Shown here: positions 6,224 to 7,476 of the stretch, piece by piece
Layout: every line of letters begins with the position of its first letter
Numbering within the stretch: position 1 is the stretch's first letter
Assembly (NCBI GenBank): GCA_030684415.1
Contig: JAUXNL010000554.1
Span: 1-7,476, forward strand
Origin: Moraxellaceae bacterium
GTDB taxonomy: Bacteria; Pseudomonadota; Gammaproteobacteria; Pseudomonadales; Moraxellaceae
Length of the DNA stretch: 7,476 bases
Reading direction: 5' to 3'
Notes under the pieces: model-generated
What the model saw: only the letters and a program-made list of their open reading frames with translations
The model's database searches: none
Told to the model about the DNA's origin: nothing
Made by a program: the position numbers and the translations under genes

Positions 6224-6715
6224 ATGTCATCATTGATTAGCTACGGCATAGGCACAGACCCAGATGCTGCCAGCGATCCAGAAGCCCCGACAGAAATCCA
6301 GAATAATGGGTTTTGGCCTGCCATCGAACCAGAAAACTTCATTACTGCCGAGCGCATCGATAGCAGCGTAACTGCAGCCAGAGTCGAGCAGGAGCTGCGG
6401 ATCGCAATCGGGGACATCAACCGCCAGCTCTCCGATTTCCAGGCAAAAAAAGTTGCTGCAGGTTACGCCACTATCGATGACGTCCCACATCCAGTATGGG
6501 CGACAGAAAGTCACTACACGACGCTGTATCTGCGAGCGGTCTACGCCACGGCCCGCGCATCTCTCATGGAACGCTACCGAGACATCAGCGCCACCGGCGC
6601 CGGCGACGCCCTGGGACAGGCAAAAAATGAATCGGCAGATGATTACCGCCGCGATGCCCGCTGGGCCGTCAGCGAGATCGAGGGGCGCACACATTCAACT
6701 GTAGAGCTCATCTGA
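6224..6715 (+). CDS. L: Head completion/stabilisation protein (P2 gpL)
   Basis: Acts after DNA packaging to close the head at the portal and prepare it for tail joining. The product is 163 aa; P2 gpL is about 169 aa. The first 28 residues are acidic, low in hydrophobics and probably disordered. From FWPAIEP (30-36) on, the chain resembles the family, with KKVAAGYATIDDVP (75-88), a YLRAVYATARASLMERYR segment (102-119) and the C-terminal RRDARWAVSEIEG (142-154). The ATG at 6224 has GAGAGG at 6213-6218, 5 bases upstream, right after the GC-rich hairpin. The stop TGA shares its final A with the start codon of X (TGATG), so X should be read by coupled reinitiation. Confidence 0.92.
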   Translation: MSSLISYGIGTDPDAASDPEAPTEIQNNGFWPAIEPENFITAERIDSSVTAARVEQELRIAIGDINRQLSDFQAKKVAAGYATIDDVPHPVWATESHYTTLYLRAVYATARASLMERYRDISATGAGDALGQAKNESADDYRRDARWAVSEIEGRTHSTVELI

Positions 6716-6924
6716 TGAACATCGCCTACGCACAGCAAAACGAAACACTGGACCATCTGTGTCACCGGGTGCTGGGTCGCACCGCGAATGTCACCGAGCA
6801 GGTCCTGCAGCTCAATCCAGGGCTGGCCGACCTTGGTCCCACACTGCCCGAAGGCACGCCCGTGACGCTGCCTGTAACGCCCGCTGGGACGCGCTCAATC
6901 GATACCGTAAAGCTGTGGTCATGA
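6715..6924 (+). CDS. X: Tail protein X (LysM-like, P2 gpX)
   Basis: Small tail protein needed for a functional P2 tail. The family carries a LysM-like fold and may help the tail tip or tube contact or cross the peptidoglycan. At 69 aa it is near the 67 aa of P2 gpX. The family pattern is clear: an early ETLDHLCHRVLG helix (10-21), then LQLNPGLADLGPTLPEGT (31-48) leading into a VTLP strand (50-53). No good ribosome site precedes the ATG, which overlaps the L stop by one base, so translation is probably coupled to L. Its own stop overlaps an ATG (ATGA at 6921-6924) in the frame of the next gene. Confidence 0.93.
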   Translation: MNIAYAQQNETLDHLCHRVLGRTANVTEQVLQLNPGLADLGPTLPEGTPVTLPVTPAGTRSIDTVKLWS

Positions 6925-6959
6925 CATGGACTTTTGCTATGAGAAGGACTGTAACCATC

Positions 6960-7355
6960 ATGCTCGATGATCAAGTTCAGTTTCGCCTGCCCGAACTCAT
7001 TCCGTTTATCGGAGCCATTCTAACGGGTGCGGTCGGCGGCAGCGTAGCTTGCATTCAGCACGCCCGCACGCGCCGCGAAACCATTGCAACTTATGCCATC
7101 GCCTACCTGATCACAGGTGCTTTTGGCGGGCTGATGGCGCTGGCCGGCGCCATGGTTTTCTACCCAGAGATGATTGTTGGCTGGAGCGAGTTGCTACTGC
7201 TGACCGGTGTTGCAGGTCTGACCACCGCCCTGGCACTCGCTGCAGGTAATTTGTCAATGCGGGTGGTGCTGAGAAAGCTGGGTCTGGAAGTGACCATCAA
7301 CGTGCAGAAATCTGACCCGGCCGGTAAAGCAAAATCAACCAGGAGCGAAGAATGA
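6960..7355 (+). CDS. Putative holin, three membrane helices
   Basis: Predicted inner-membrane protein of 131 aa. Three hydrophobic glycine-rich segments are seen at about 11-33, 41-67 and 75-97. The short linker between the first two has HARTRRE, and the charged tail (about 101-131) contains several Lys/Arg. This layout fits class I holins, which open the membrane at the end of infection and release or activate the endolysin. The position after X matches P2 gene Y, but I do not recognise the sequence as gpY, so it may be an unrelated holin swapped into the slot. The ATG at 6960 follows AGAAGGA (6942-6948) with an 11-base spacer. In-frame ATGs at 6921 (ATGA overlap with X, coupling possible, 144 aa) and 6939 are alternatives. 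Holin function rests on topology and neighbours. Confidence 0.72.
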   Translation: MLDDQVQFRLPELIPFIGAILTGAVGGSVACIQHARTRRETIATYAIAYLITGAFGGLMALAGAMVFYPEMIVGWSELLLLTGVAGLTTALALAAGNLSMRVVLRKLGLEVTINVQKSDPAGKAKSTRSEE

Positions 7356-7476
7356 ACGCACAGACCTTTCATGATTTTGTGGTGCCAGCAGCTGCGCGAT
7401 TTTTCCCTGAGCGGTTTAACTCACTTGAAGCCCGCGCCATTATCCTTGCCATTGGTCTGCAGGAGTCTGAGTTTAA
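7352..7476 (+). CDS. Probable lysis protein (endolysin-like), 5' part only
   Basis: The window ends after 41 codons of an open frame that overlaps the holin stop by ATGA. A strong AGGAG (7341-7345) lies 6 bases before the ATG. The visible chain begins MNAQTFHDFV and runs through SLEARAIILAIGLQESEF (24-41). The hydrophobic helix followed by QES is typical of lysozyme-like muramidases, where the Glu is often catalytic, here E39. This N-terminus reminds me of phage proteins found in the endolysin slot of P2-like phages and differs from P2 gpK. Function is inferred from context, overlap with a holin, and this short motif; the remainder of the gene is outside the window. Confidence 0.6.
   Translation, partial: MNAQTFHDFVVPAAARFFPERFNSLEARAIILAIGLQESEF

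Overview
The window is the left end of a P2-like temperate myophage (Peduovirus type). It most likely comes from a prophage or a circular/concatemeric assembly, because a cos-like junction at about 312-350 lies inside the sequence and not at its edge. Gene order, gene lengths and short motifs all match the P2 capsid and packaging block. No host gene is present. The mid-50s-looking GC content and codon choice fit a proteobacterial, probably gammaproteobacterial, host, but this is a weak inference.

Layout. Bases 1-316 lie to the left of cos, which in phage coordinates is the extreme right end of the genome. I see no convincing gene there. It holds a cluster of CCACGGTT repeats, a DnaA-box-like 9-mer and an AT-rich core, all of which look like a replication origin. 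A pair of interlocked palindromes lies between this cluster and cos. Next come cos, a leftward intrinsic terminator, and the leftward pair Q (portal) and P (large terminase), which overlap by ATGA. A 146-base divergent gap separates them from the rightward operon: O (scaffold/protease), N (major capsid), M (small terminase), L (head completion), X (tail), a three-helix putative holin, and the first 41 codons of a probable peptidoglycan-degrading lysis protein.

How the genes work together. O scaffolds N into procapsids around the Q portal and then proteolytically matures the head. M and P recognise and cut cos and pump DNA through Q. L finishes the head, X belongs to the tail module, and the last two genes begin the lysis cassette.

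The proteins themselves are standard. The parts most worth a second look are non-coding: the origin-like repeat cluster, the conserved cos with a dyad on its predicted nick, a terminator-like hairpin between N and M, and a very GC-rich hairpin just before L. I found no undescribed protein system in the window.
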